Below are positions 49,774 through 63,134 of a stretch of DNA of 64,000 nucleotides, one piece after another (the stretch's first letter is position 1; every line of letters begins with the position of its first letter). Origin of the DNA: Ulva prolifera (taxonomy: Eukaryota > Chlorophyta > Ulvophyceae > Ulvales > Ulvaceae); the NCBI GenBank assembly GCA_023078555.1, contig CM041199.1, positions 10,217,943 to 10,281,942 on the forward strand, in the 5' to 3' direction. Below the pieces are notes generated by a model. The model saw nothing but the letters and a program-made list of their open reading frames with translations, did no database searches and was not told the DNA's origin. The position numbers and the translations under genes are program-made.

Positions 49774-51321
49774 ATGGACTTGGTTGTAGCCACGCATTGG
49801 CTATAGACAAGCATACCCCCGCGCACCATAGGGAAGTTGCCAGAAACATCCTTTGATTCTGAAAGATCTAGGACGTCAAGTATGCATTGCACAGTTGTTG
49901 CTAACTCCCAGGAGTGGCGTGGAACAAAAGTGCACACTTTTCACCAACCATGTGAATGGACTTGGTTGTAGCCACGCAACCCCCCGCGCAGCAAAAGGTA
50001 CGTCGCCATCAACATTCCAAGATTTTGGGGGGTATGGGATGTCTATCATTCATTGCGTATTTTCTGCAGACACCATGGCGTGGTGTGGTGCAAAAGTGCA
50101 CACTTTCCACCAACCCATGTGAATGGACTTGGTTGTAGCCACGCAACCCCCCGCGCAGCAAAAGGTACATCGCGCTCAACATTCCAAGATGTTGGGGGGT
50201 ATGGGATGTCCATCATTCATTGCGTATTTTCTGCAGACACCATGGCGTGGTGTGGTGCAAAAGTGCACATTTTCCACCAACCCATGTGAATGGACTTGGT
50301 TGTAGCCACGCATTGGCTATAGACAAGCATACCCCCGCGCACCATAGGGAAGTTGCCAGAAACATCCTTTGATTCTGAAAGATCTAGGACGTCAAGTATG
50401 CATTGCACAGTTGTTGCTAACTCCCAGGAGTGGCGTGGAACAAAAGTGCACACTTTTCACCAACCATGTGAATGGACTTGGTTGTAGCCACGCAACCCCC
50501 CGCGCAGCAAAAGGTACGTCGCCATCAACATTCCAAGATTTTGGGGGGTATGGGATGTCTATCATTCATTGCGTATTTTCTGCAGACACCATGGCGTGGT
50601 GTGGTGCAAAAGTGCACACTTTCCACCAACCCATGTGAATGGACTTGGTTGTAGCCACGCAACCCCCCGCGCAGCAAAAGGTACATCGCGATCAACATTC
50701 CAAGATGTTGGGGGGTATGGGATGTCCATCATTCATTGCGTATTTTCTGCAGACACCATGGCGTGGTGTGGTGCAAAAGTGCACATTTTCCACCAACCCA
50801 TGTGAATGGACTTGGTTGTAGCCACGCATTGGCTATAGACAAGCATACCCCCGCGCACCATAGGGAAGTTGCCAGAAACATCCTTTGATTCTGAAAGATC
50901 TAGGACGTCAAGTATGCATTGCACAGTTGTTGCTAACTCCCAGGAGTGGCGTGGAACAAAAGTGCACACTTTTCACCAACCATGTGAATGGACTTGGTTG
51001 TAGCCACGCAACCCCCCGCGCAGCAAAAGGTACGTCGCCATCAACATTCCAAGATTTTGGGGGGTATGGGATGTCTATCATTCATTGCGTATTTTCTGCA
51101 GACACCATGGCGTGGTGTGGTGCAAAAGTGCACACTTTCCACCAACCCATGTGAATGGACTTGGTTGTAGCCACGCAACCCCCCGCGCAGCAAAAGGTAC
51201 ATCGCGATCAACATTCCAAGATGTTGGGGGGTATGGGATGTCCATCATTCATTGCGTATTTTCTGCAGACACCATGGCGTGGTGTGGTGCAAAAGTGCAC
51301 ATTTTCCACCAACCCATGTGA
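49774..51321. repeat. 516 bp trimer, run of 3 units
   Basis: Each unit is extended C (182), class A with GTCTATC (167) and class A with ACATCGCG (167). C starts are 49774, 50290 and 50806. The first unit has CGCGCTC (near 50175), the others CGCGATC. A close 517 bp unit stands alone at 48575-49091. The run and what follows match 53833-55380 with offset 4059. Confidence 0.9.
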
Positions 51322-53060
51322 ATGGACTTGGTTGTACCCACGCACCCCCTGCGCATCAAAAGGTACGTCGCCATCAACATTCCAAGATGTTGGAGGGTAT
51401 GGGATGTCCATCATTCATTGCGTATTTTCTGCAGACACCATGGAGTGGTGTGGTGCAAAAGAGCACACTTTCCACCAACCCATGTGAATGGACTTGGTTG
51501 TAGCCACGCAACCCCCCGCGCATCAAAAGGTACGTCGCCATGAACATTCCAAGATGTTGGGGGGTATGGGATGATTATCGTTCATTGCATATTTGCTGCT
51601 GACTCCCAGGAGTGGCGTGGGGCAAAAGTGCACACTTTTCACCAACCATGTGAATGGACTTGGCTATAGACAAGCATACCCCCGCGCACCATAGGGAAGT
51701 TGCCAGAAACATCCTTTGATTCTGAAAGATCTAGGACGTCAAGTATGCATTGCACAGTTGTTGCTAACTCCCAGGAGTGGCGTGGAACAAAAGTGCACAC
51801 TTTTCACCAACCATGTGACTGGACTTGGTTGTAGCCACGCAACCCCCCGCGCAGCAAAAGGTACGTCGCCATCAACATTCCAAGATTTTGGGGGGTATGG
51901 GATGTCCATCATTCATTGCGTATTTTCTGCAGACACCATGGCGTGGTGTGGTGCAAAAGTGCACACTTTCCACCAACCCATGTGAATGGACTTGGTTGTA
52001 GCCACGCATTGGCTATAGACAAGCATACCCCCGCGCATCATAGGGAAGTTGCCAGAAACATCCTTTGATTCTGAAAGATCTAGGACGTCAAGTATGCATT
52101 GCACAGTTGTTGCTAACTCCCAGGAGTGGCGTGGAACAAAAGTGCACACTTTTCACCAACCATGTGAATGGACTTGGTTGTAGCCACGCAACCCCCCGCG
52201 CAGCAAAAGGTACGTCGCCATCAACATTCCAAGATTTTGGGGGGTATGGGATGTCTATCATTCATTGCGTATTTTCTGCAGACACCATGGCGTGGTGTGG
52301 TGCAAAAGTGCACACTTTCCACCAACCCATGTGAATGGACTTGGTTGTAGCCACGCAACCCCCCGCGCAGCAAAAGGTACATCGCGATCAACATTCCAAG
52401 ATGTTGGGGGGTATGGGATGTCCATCATTCATTGCGTATTGTCTGCAGACACCATGGCGTGGTGTGGTGCAAAAGTGCACATTTTCCACCAACCCATGTG
52501 AATGGACTTGGTTGTACCCACGCACCCCCTGCGCATCAAAAGGTACGTCGCCATCAACATTCCAAGATGTTGGAGGGTATGGGATGTCCATCATTCATTG
52601 CGTATTTTCTGCAGACACCATGGAGTGGTGTGGTGCAAAAGAGCACACTTTCCACCAACCCATGTGAATGGACTTGGTTGTAGCCACGCAACCCCCCGCG
52701 CATCAAAAGGTACGTCGCCATGAACATTCCAAGATGTTGGGGGGTATGGGATGATTATCGTTCATTGCATATTTGCTGCTGACTCCCAGGAGTGGCGTGG
52801 GGCAAAAGTGCACACTTTTCACCAACCATGTGAATGGACTTGGCTATAGACAAGCATACCCCCGCGCACCATAGGGAAGTTGCCAGAAACATCCTTTGAT
52901 TCTGAAAGATCTAGGACGTCAAGTATGCATTGCACAGTTGTTGCTAACTCCCAGGAGTGGCGTGGAACAAAAGTGCACACTTTTCACCAACCATGTGACT
53001 GGACTTGGTTGTAGCCACGCAACCCCCCGCGCAGCAAAAGGTACGTCGCCATCAACATTC

Positions 53061-54362
53061 CAAGATGTTGGAGGGTATGGGATGTCCATCATTCATTGCG
53101 TATTTTCTGCAGACACCATGGAGTGGTGTGGTGCAAAAATGCACATTTTCCACCAACCCATGTGAATGGACTTGGTTGTAGCCACGCAACCCCCCGCGCA
53201 GCAAAAGGTACGTCCCCATGAACATTCAAAGATGTTGGGGGGTATGGGATGTCCATCATCCATTGCGTATTTTCTGCAGACACCATGGAGTGGTGTGGTG
53301 CAAAAATGCACACTTTCCACCAACCCATGTGAATGGACTTGGTTGTAGCCACGCAACCCCCCGCGCATCAAAAGGTACGTCGCCATGAACATTCCAAGAC
53401 GTTGGGGGGTATGGGATGATTATCATTCATTGCGTATTTTCTGCAGACACCATGGAGTGGTGTGGTGCAAAAGAGCACACTTTCCACCAACCCATGTGAA
53501 TGGACTTGGTTGTAGCCACGCAACCCCCCGCGCATCAAAAGGTACGTCGCCATGAATATTCCAAGATGTTGGGGGGTATGGGATGATTATCGTTCATTGC
53601 ATATTTGCTGCTGACTCCCAGGAGTGGCGTGGGGCAAAAGTGCACACTTTTCACCAACCATGTGAATGGACTTGGTTGTAGCCACGCAACCCCCCGCGCA
53701 GCAAAAGGTACGTCGCCATCAACATTCCAAGATTTTGGGGGGTATGGGATGTCCATCATTCATTGCGTATTTTCTGCAGACACCATGGCGTGGTGTGGTG
53801 CAAAAGTGCACACTTTCCACCAACCCATGTGAATGGACTTGGTTGTAGCCACGCATTGGCTATAGACAAGCATACCCCCGCGCACCATAGGGAAGTTGCC
53901 AGAAACATCCTTTGATTCTGAAAGATCTAGGACGTCAAGTATGCATTGCACAGTTGTTGCTAACTCCCAGGAGTGGCGTGGAACAAAAGTGCACACTTTT
54001 CACCAACCATGTGAATGGACTTGGTTGTAGCCACGCAACCCCCCGCGCAGCAAAAGGTACGTCGCCATCAACATTCCAAGATTTTGGGGGGTATGGGATG
54101 TCTATCATTCATTGCGTATTTTCTGCAGACACCATGGCGTGGTGTGGTGCAAAAGTGCACACTTTCCACCAACCCATGTGAATGGACTTGGTTGTAGCCA
54201 CGCAACCCCCCGCGCAGCAAAAGGTACATCGCGATCAACATTCCAAGATGTTGGGGGGTATGGGATGTCCATCATTCATTGCGTATTTTCTGCAGACACC
54301 ATGGCGTGGTGTGGTGCAAAAGTGCACATTTTCCACCAACCCATGTGAATGGACTTGGTTGT
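53061..54362. repeat. 1.3 kb block, copy 2 of 3
   Basis: It matches 1-1302 (offset 53060) and 61833-63134 (offset 8772). The junction upstream lies in the monomer 52999-53165, which joins a class A left part carrying GTGACTGG to the GATGTTGGAGGG subtype. The block runs into the 516 bp trimer run at 53833. Confidence 0.85.
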
Positions 54363-55380
54363 AGCCACGCATTGGCTATAGACAAGCATACCCCCGCGCA
54401 TCATAGGGAAGTTGCCAGAAACATCCTTTGATTCTGAAAGATCTAGGACGTCAAGTATGCATTGCACAGTTGTTGCTAACTCCCAGGAGTGGCGTGGAAC
54501 AAAAGTGCACACTTTTCACCAACCATGTGAATGGACTTGGTTGTAGCCACGCAACCCCCCGCGCAGCAAAAGGTACGTCGCCATCAACATTCCAAGATTT
54601 TGGGGGGTATGGGATGTCTATCATTCATTGCGTATTTTCTGCAGACACCATGGCGTGGTGTGGTGCAAAAGTGCACACTTTCCACCAACCCATGTGAATG
54701 GACTTGGTTGTAGCCACGCAACCCCCCGCGCAGCAAAAGGTACATCGCGATCAACATTCCAAGATGTTGGGGGGTATGGGATGTCCATCATTCATTGCGT
54801 ATTTTCTGCAGACACCATGGCGTGGTGTGGTGCAAAAGTGCACATTTTCCACCAACCCATGTGAATGGACTTGGTTGTAGCCACGCATTGGCTATAGACA
54901 AGCATACCCCCGCGCACCATAGGGAAGTTGCCAGAAACATCCTTTGATTCTGAAAGATCTAGGACGTCAAGTATGCATTGCACAGTTGTTGCTAACTCCC
55001 AGGAGTGGCGTGGAACAAAAGTGCACACTTTTCACCAACCATGTGAATGGACTTGGTTGTAGCCACGCAACCCCCCGCGCAGCAAAAGGTACGTCGCCAT
55101 CAACATTCCAAGATTTTGGGGGGTATGGGATGTCTATCATTCATTGCGTATTTTCTGCAGACACCATGGCGTGGTGTGGTGCAAAAGTGCACACTTTCCA
55201 CCAACCCATGTGAATGGACTTGGTTGTAGCCACGCAACCCCCCGCGCAGCAAAAGGTACATCGCGATCAACATTCCAAGATGTTGGGGGGTATGGGATGT
55301 CCATCATTCATTGCGTATTGTCTGCAGACACCATGGCGTGGTGTGGTGCAAAAGTGCACATTTTCCACCAACCCATGTGA
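53833..55380. repeat. 516 bp trimer, run of 3 units
   Basis: C starts are 53833, 54349 and 54865. The second C has GCGCATCATAGGG where most have GCGCACCATAGGG; the same change is at 51986 and 63121. The last A monomer (55214) has GTCTGCAG, unlike the last monomer of the 49774 run, which shows subtype replacement within an otherwise shared block. Confidence 0.9.
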
Positions 55381-56544
55381 ATGGACTTGGTTGTACCCAC
55401 GCACCCCCTGCGCATCAAAAGGTACGTCGCCATCAACATTCCAAGATGTTGGAGGGTATGGGATGTCCATCATTCATTGCGTATTTTCTGCAGACACCAT
55501 GGAGTGGTGTGGTGCAAAAGAGCACACTTTCCACCAACCCATGTGAATGGACTTGGTTGTAGCCACGCAACCCCCCGCGCATCAAAAGGTACGTCGCCAT
55601 GAACATTCCAAGATGTTGGGGGGTATGGGATGATTATCGTTCATTGCATATTTGCTGCTGACTCCCAGGAGTGGCGTGGGGCAAAAGTGCACACTTTTCA
55701 CCAACCATGTGAATGGACTTGGCTATAGACAAGCATACCCCCGCGCACCATAGGGAAGTTGCCAGAAACATCCTTTGATTCTGAAAGATCTAGGACGTCA
55801 AGTATGCATTGCACAGTTGTTGCTAACTCCCAGGAGTGGCGTGGAACAAAAGTGCACACTTTTCACCAACCATGTGACTGGACTTGGTTGTAGCCACGCA
55901 ACCCCCCGCGCAGCAAAAGGTACGTCGCCATCAACATTCCAAGATTTTGGGGGGTATGGGATGTCCATCATTCATTGCGTATTTTCTGCAGACACCATGG
56001 CGTGGTGTGGTGCAAAAGTGCACACTTTCCACCAACCCATGTGAATGGACTTGGTTGTAGCCACGCAACCCCCCGCGCAGCAAAAGGTACATCGCGATCA
56101 ACATTCCAAGATGTTGGGGGGTATGGGATGTCCATCATTCATTGCGTATTTTCTGCAGACACCATGGAGTGGTGTGGTGCAGAAGAGCACACTTTCCACC
56201 AACCCATGTGAATGGACTTGGTTGTAGCCACGCAACCCCCCGCGCATCAAAAGGTACGTCCCCATGAACATTCAAAGATGTTGGGGGGTATGGGATGTCC
56301 ATCATCCATTGCGTATTTTCTGCAGATACCATGGAGTGGTGTGGTGCAAAAGTGCACACTTTCCACCAACCCATGTGAATGGACTTGGTTGTAGCCACGC
56401 AACCCCCCGCGCATGAAAAGGTACGTCGCCATGAACATTCCAAGATGTTGGGGGGTATGGGATGATTATCGTTCATTGCATATTTGCTGCTGACTCCCAG
56501 GAGTGGCGTGGGGCAAAAGTGCACACTTTTCACCAACCATGTGA

Positions 56545-57042
56545 ATGGACTTGGCTATAGACAAGCATACCCCCGCGCACCATAGGGAAGTTGCCAGAAA
56601 CATCCTTTGATTCTGAAAGATCTAGGACGTCAAGTATGCATTTCACAGTTGTTGCTAACTTCCAGGAGTGGCGTGGAACAAAAGTGCACACTTTTCACCA
56701 ACCATGTGAATGGACTTGGTTGTAGCCACGCAACCCCCCGCACATCAAAGGTACGATGACATGAACATTCCAAGATGTTGGGGGGCATGGGATGTCCATC
56801 ATTCATTGCGTATTTTCTGCAGACACCATGGAGTGGTGTAATGCAAAAGTGCACACTTTCCACCAACCCATGTGAACGGACTTGGTTGCAGCCACGCAAC
56901 CCCCCGCGCATCAAAAGGTACGACCCCATGAACATTCAAAGATGTTGGGGGGTATGGGATGTCCATCATCCATTGCGTATTTTCTGCAGACACCATGGAG
57001 TGGTGTGGTGCAAAAGTGCACACTTTCCACCAACCCATGTGA
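56545..57042. repeat. Patch of unusually divergent monomers
   Basis: The class C at 56545 has GCATTTCACAG and CTAACTTCCAGG. The next monomer (56710) has CCCGCACATCAAAGGTACG (one base lost) followed by ATGACATG, plus GGGGGGCATGGG and GTGTAATGC. The next (56876) begins ACGGACTTGGTTGCAGCC in place of ATGGACTTGGTTGTAGCC and has GTACGACCCC. Three successive monomers thus carry about ten private or rare changes, far more than elsewhere. Confidence 0.82.
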
Positions 57043-58876
57043 ATGGACTTGGTTGTAGCCACGCAACCCCCCGCGCATGAAAAGGTACGTCGCCATGAAC
57101 ATTCCAAGATGTTGGGGGGTATGGGATGATTATCATTCATTGCATATTTGCTGCTGACTCCCAGGAGTGGCGTGGGGCAAAAGTGCACACTTTTCACCAA
57201 CCATGTGAATGGACTTGGCTATAGACAAGCATACCCCCGCGCACCATAGGGAAGTTGCCAGAAACATCCTTTGATTCTGAAAGATCTAGGACGTCAAGTA
57301 TGCATTGCACAGTTGTTGCTAACTCCCAGGAGTGGCGTGGAACAAAAGTGCACACTTTTCACCAACCATGTGAATGGACTTGGTTGTAGCCACGCAACCC
57401 CCCGCGCAGCAAAAGGTACGTCGCCATCAACATTCCAAGATTTTGGGGGGTATGGGATGTCCATCATTCATTGCGTATTTTCTGCAGACACCATGGAGTG
57501 GTGTGGTGCAAAAATGCACATTTTCCACCAACCCATGTGAATGGACTTGGTTGTAGCCACGCAACCCCCCGCGCAGCAAAAGGTACGTCCCCATGAACAT
57601 TCAAAGATGTTGGGGGGTATGGGATGTCCATCATCCATTGCGTATTTTCTGCAGACACCATGGAGTGGTGTGGTGCAAAAGTGCACATTTTCCACCAACC
57701 CATGTGAATGGACTTGGTTGTAGCCACGCAACCCCCCGCGCAGCAAAAGGTACGTCCCCATGATCATTCAAAGATGTTGGGGGGTATGGGATGTCCATCA
57801 TCCATTGCGTATTTTCTGCAGACACCATGGAGTGGTGTGGTGCAAAAATGCACACTTTCCACCAACCCATGTGAATGGACTTGGTTGTAGCCACGCAACC
57901 CCCCGCGCATCAAAAGGTACGTCGCCATGAACATTCCAAGATGTTGGGGGGTATGGGATGATTATCATTCATTGCGTATTTTCTGCAGACACCATGGAGT
58001 GGTGTGGTGCAAAAGAGCACACTTTCCACCAACCCATGTGAATGGACTTGGTTGTAGCCACGCAACCCCCCGCGCAGCAAAAGGTACGTCGCCATCAACA
58101 TTCCAAGATTTTGGGGGGTATGGGATGTCCATCATTCATTGCGTATTTTCTGCAGACACCATGGCGTGGTGTGGTGCAAAAGTGCACACTTTCCACCAAC
58201 CCATGTGAATGGACTTGGTTGCAGCCACGCAACCCCCCGCGCAGCAAAAGGTACGTCCCCATGAACATTCAAAGATGTTGGGGGGTATGGGATGTCCATC
58301 ATCCATTGCGTATTTTCTGCAGACACCATGGAGTGGTGTGGTGCAAAAATGCACATTTTCCACCAACCCATGTGAATGGACTTGGTTGTAGCCACGCAAC
58401 CCCCCGCGCAGCAAAAGGTACGTCCCCATGAACATTCAAAGATGTTGGGGGGTATGGGATGTCCATCATCCATTGCGTATTTTCTGCAGACACCATGGAG
58501 TGGTGTGGTGCAAAAATGCACACTTTCCACCAACCCATGTGAATGGACTTGGTTGTAGCCACGCAACCCCCCGCGCATCAAAAGGTACGTCGCCATGAAC
58601 ATTCCAAGACGTTGGGGGGTATGGGATGATTATCATTCATTGCGTATTTTCTGCAGACACCATGGAGTGGTGTGGTGCAAAAGAGCACACTTTCCACCAA
58701 CCCATGTGAATGGACTTGGTTGTAGCCACGCAACCCCCCGCGCAGCAAAAGGTACGTCGCCATCAACATTCCAAGATTTTGGGGGGTATGGGATGTCCAT
58801 CATTCATTGCGTATTTTCTGCAGACACCATGGCGTGGTGTGGTGCAAAAGTGCACACTTTCCACCAACCCATGTGA

Positions 58877-60940
58877 ATGGACTTGGTTGTAGCCACGCAT
58901 TGGCTATAGACAAGCATACCCCCGCGCACCATAGGGAAGTTGCCAGAAACATCCTTTGATTCTGAAAGATGTAGGACGTCAAGTATGCATTGCACAGTTG
59001 TTGCTAACTCCCAGGAGTGGCGTGGAACAAAAGTGCACACTTTTCACCAACCATGTGAATGGACTTGGTTGTAGCCACGCAACCCCCCGCGCAGCAAAAG
59101 GTACGTCGCCATCAACATTCCAAGATTTTGGTGGGTATGGGATGTCTATCATTCATTGCGTATTTTCTGCAGACACCATGGCGTGGTGTGGTGCAAAAGT
59201 GCACACTTTCCACCAACCCATGTGAATGGACTTGGTTGTAGCCACGCAACCCCCCGCGCAGCAAAAGGTACATCGCGCTCAACATTCCAAGATGTTGGGG
59301 GGTATGGGATGTCCATCATTCATTGCGTATTTTCTGCAGACACCATGGCGTGGTGTGGTGCAAAAGTGCACATTTTCCACCAACCCATGTGAATGGACTT
59401 GGTTGTAGCCACGCATTGGCTATAGACAAGCATACCCCCGCGCACCATAGGGAAGTTGCCAGAAACATCCTTTGATTCTGAAAGATCTAGGACGTCAAGT
59501 ATGCATTGCACAGTTGTTGCTAACTCCCAGGAGTGGCGTGGAACAAAAGTGCACACTTTTCACCAACCATGTGAATGGACTTGGTTGTAGCCACGCAACC
59601 CCCCGCGCAGCAAAAGGTACGTCGCCATCAACATTCCAAGATTTTGGGGGGTATGGGATGTCTATCATTCATTGCGTATTTTCTGCAGACACCATGGCGT
59701 GGTGTGGTGCAAAAGTGCACACTTTCCACCAACCCATGTGAATGGACTTGGTTGTAGCCACGCAACCCCCCGCGCAGCAAAAGGTACATCGCGATCAACA
59801 TTCCAAGATGTTGGGGGGTATGGGATGTCCATCATTCATTGCGTATTTTCTGCAGACACCATGGCGTGGTGTGGTGCAAAAGTGCACATTTTCCACCAAC
59901 CCATGTGAATGGACTTGGTTGTAGCCACGCATTGGCTATAGACAAGCATACCCCCGCGCACCATAGGGAAGTTGCCAGAAACATCCTTTGATTCTGAAAG
60001 ATCTAGGACGTCAAGTATGCATTGCACAGTTGTTGCTAACTCCCAGGAGTGGCGTGGAACAAAAGTGCACACTTTTCACCAACCATGTGAATGGACTTGG
60101 TTGTAGCCACGCAACCCCCCGCGCAGCAAAAGGTACGTCGCCATCAACATTCCAAGATTTTGGGGGGTATGGGATGTCTATCATTCATTGCGTATTTTCT
60201 GCAGACACCATGGCGTGGTGTGGTGCAAAAGTGCACACTTTCCACCAACCCATGTGAATGGACTTGGTTGTAGCCACGCAACCCCCCGCGCAGCAAAAGG
60301 TACATCGCGATCAACATTCCAAGATGTTGGGGGGTATGGGATGTCCATCATTCATTGCGTATTTTCTGCAGACACCATGGCGTGGTGTGGTGCAAAAGTG
60401 CACATTTTCCACCAACCCATGTGAATGGACTTGGTTGTAGCCACGCATTGGCTATAGACAAGCATACCCCCGCGCACCATAGGGAAGTTGCCAGAAACAT
60501 CCTTTGATTCTGAAAGATCTAGGACGTCAAGTATGCATTGCACAGTTGTTGCTAACTCCCAGGAGTGGCGTGGAACAAAAGTGCACACTTTTCACCAACC
60601 ATGTGAATGGACTTGGTTGTAGCCACGCAACCCCCCGCGCAGCAAAAGGTACGTCGCCATCAACATTCCAAGATTTTGGGGGGTATGGGATGTCTATCAT
60701 TCATTGCGTATTTTCTGCAGACACCATGGCGTGGTGTGGTGCAAAAGTGCACACTTTCCACCAACCCATGTGAATGGACTTGGTTGTAGCCACGCAACCC
60801 CCCGCGCAGCAAAAGGTACATCGCGATCAACATTCCAAGATGTTGGGGGGTATGGGATGTCCATCATTCATTGCGTATTTTCTGCAGACACCATGGCGTG
60901 GTGTGGTGCAAAAGTGCACATTTTCCACCAACCCATGTGA
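58877..60940. repeat. 516 bp trimer, run of 4 units
   Basis: C starts are 58877, 59393, 59909 and 60425. The first unit has private changes: AGATGTAGG near 58966 (BglII lost) and TTTTGGTGGG near 59127 (G6 broken), plus CGCGCTC near 59276. Later units look identical to one another at the positions compared. Private changes concentrated in the edge unit fit homogenisation strongest in the run interior. Confidence 0.9.
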
Positions 60941-61832
60941 ATGGACTTGGTTGTACCCACGCACCCCCTGCGCATCAAAAGGTACGTCGCCATCAACATT
61001 CCAAGATGTTGGAGGGTATGGGATGTCCATCATTCATTGCGTATTTTCTGCAGACACCATGGAGTGGTGTGGTGCAAAAGAGCACACTTTCCACCAACCC
61101 ATGTGAATGGACTTGGTTGCAGCCACGCAACCCCCCGCGCATCAAAAGGTACGTCGCCATGAACATTCCAAGATGTTGGGGGGTATGGGATGATTATCGT
61201 TCATTGCATATTTGCTGCTGACTCCCAGGAGTGGCGTGGGGCAAAAGTGCACACTTTTCACCAACCATGTGAATGGACTTGGCTATAGACAAGCATACCC
61301 CCGCGCACCATAGGGAAGTTGCCAGAAACATCCTTTGATTCTGAAAGATCTAGGACGTCAAGTATGCATTGCACAGTTGTTGCTAACTCCCAGGAGTGGC
61401 GTGGAACAAAAGTGCACACTTTTCACCAACCATGTGACTGGACTTGGTTGTAGCCACGCAACCCCCCGCGCAGCAAAAGGTACGTCGCCATCAACATTCC
61501 AAGATTTTGGGGGGTATGGGATGTCCATCATTCATTGCGTATTTTCTGCAGACACCATGGCGTGGTGTGGTGCAAAAGTGCACACTTTCCACCAACCCAT
61601 GTGAATGGACTTGGTTGTAGCCACGCAACCCCCCGCGCAGCAAAAGGTACATCGCGATCAACATTCCAAGATGTTGGGGGGTATGGGATGTCCATCATTC
61701 ATTGCGTATTGTCTGCAGACACCATGGCGTGGTGTGGTGCAAAAGTGCACATTTTCCACCAACCCATGTGAATGGACTTGGTTGTACCCACGCACCCCCT
61801 GCGCATCAAAAGGTACGTCGCCGTCAACATTC

Positions 61833-63134
61833 CAAGATGTTGGAGGGTATGGGATGTCCATCATTCATTGCGTATTTTCTGCAGACACCATGGAGTGGTG
61901 TGGTGCAAAAATGCACATTTTCCACCAACCCATGTGAATGGACTTGGTTGTAGCCACGCAACCCCCCGCGCAGCAAAAGGTACGTCCCCATGAACATTCA
62001 AAGATGTTGGGGGGTATGGGATGTCCATCATCCATTGCGTATTTTCTGCAGACACCATGGAGTGGTGTGGTGCAAAAATGCACACTTTCCACCAACCCAT
62101 GTGAATGGACTTGGTTGTAGCCACGCAACCCCCCGCGCATCAAAAGGTACGTCGCCATGAACATTCCAAGACGTTGGGGGGTATGGGATGATTATCATTC
62201 ATTGCGTATTTTCTGCAGACACCATGGAGTGGTGTGGTGCAAAAGAGCACACTTTCCACCAACCCATGTGAATGGACTTGGTTGTAGCCACGCAACCCCC
62301 CGCGCATCAAAAGGTACGTCGTCATGAATATTCCAAGATGTTGGGGGGTATGGGATGATTATCGTTCATTGCATATTTGCTGCTGACTCCCAGGAGTGGC
62401 GTGGGGCAAAAGTGCACACTTTTCACCAACCATGTGAATGGACTTGGTTGTAGCCACGCAACCCCCCGCGCAGCAAAAGGTACGTCGCCATCAACATTCC
62501 AAGATTTTGGGGGGTATGGGATGTCCATCATTCATTGCGTATTTTCTGCAGACACCATGGCGTGGTGTGGTGCAAAAGTGCACACTTTCCACCAACCCAT
62601 GTGAATGGACTTGGTTGTAGCCACGCATTGGCTATAGACAAGCATACCCCCGCGCACCATAGGGAAGTTGCCAGAAACATCCTTTGATTCTGAAAGATCT
62701 AGAACGTCAAGTATGCATTGCACAGTTGTTGCTAACTCCCAGGAGTGGCGTGGAACAAAAGTGCACACTTTTCACCAACCATGTGAATGGACTTGGTTGT
62801 AGCCACGCAACCCCCCGCGCAGCAAAAGGTACGTCGCCATCAACATTCCAAGATTTTGGGGGGTATGGGATGTCTATCATTCATTGCGTATTTTCTGCAG
62901 ACACCATGGCGTGGTGTGGTGCAAAAGTGCACACTTTCCACCAACCCATGTGAATGGACTTGGTTGTAGCCACGCAACCCCCCGCGCAGCAAAAGGTACA
63001 TCGCGCTCAACATTCCAAGATGTTGGGGGGTATGGGATGTCCATCATTCATTGCGTATTTTCTGCAGACACCATGGCGTGGTGTGGTGCAAAAGTGCACA
63101 TTTTCCACCAACCCATGTGAATGGACTTGGTTGT
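61833..63134. repeat. 1.3 kb block, copy 3 of 3
   Basis: It matches 53061-54362 (offset 8772) and 1-1302 (offset 61832). Private changes are ACGTCGTCATG near 62320, AGATCTAGAACG near 62697 and CGCGCTC near 63004. It leads into the trimer run from 62605 as at 53833. Confidence 0.85.
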
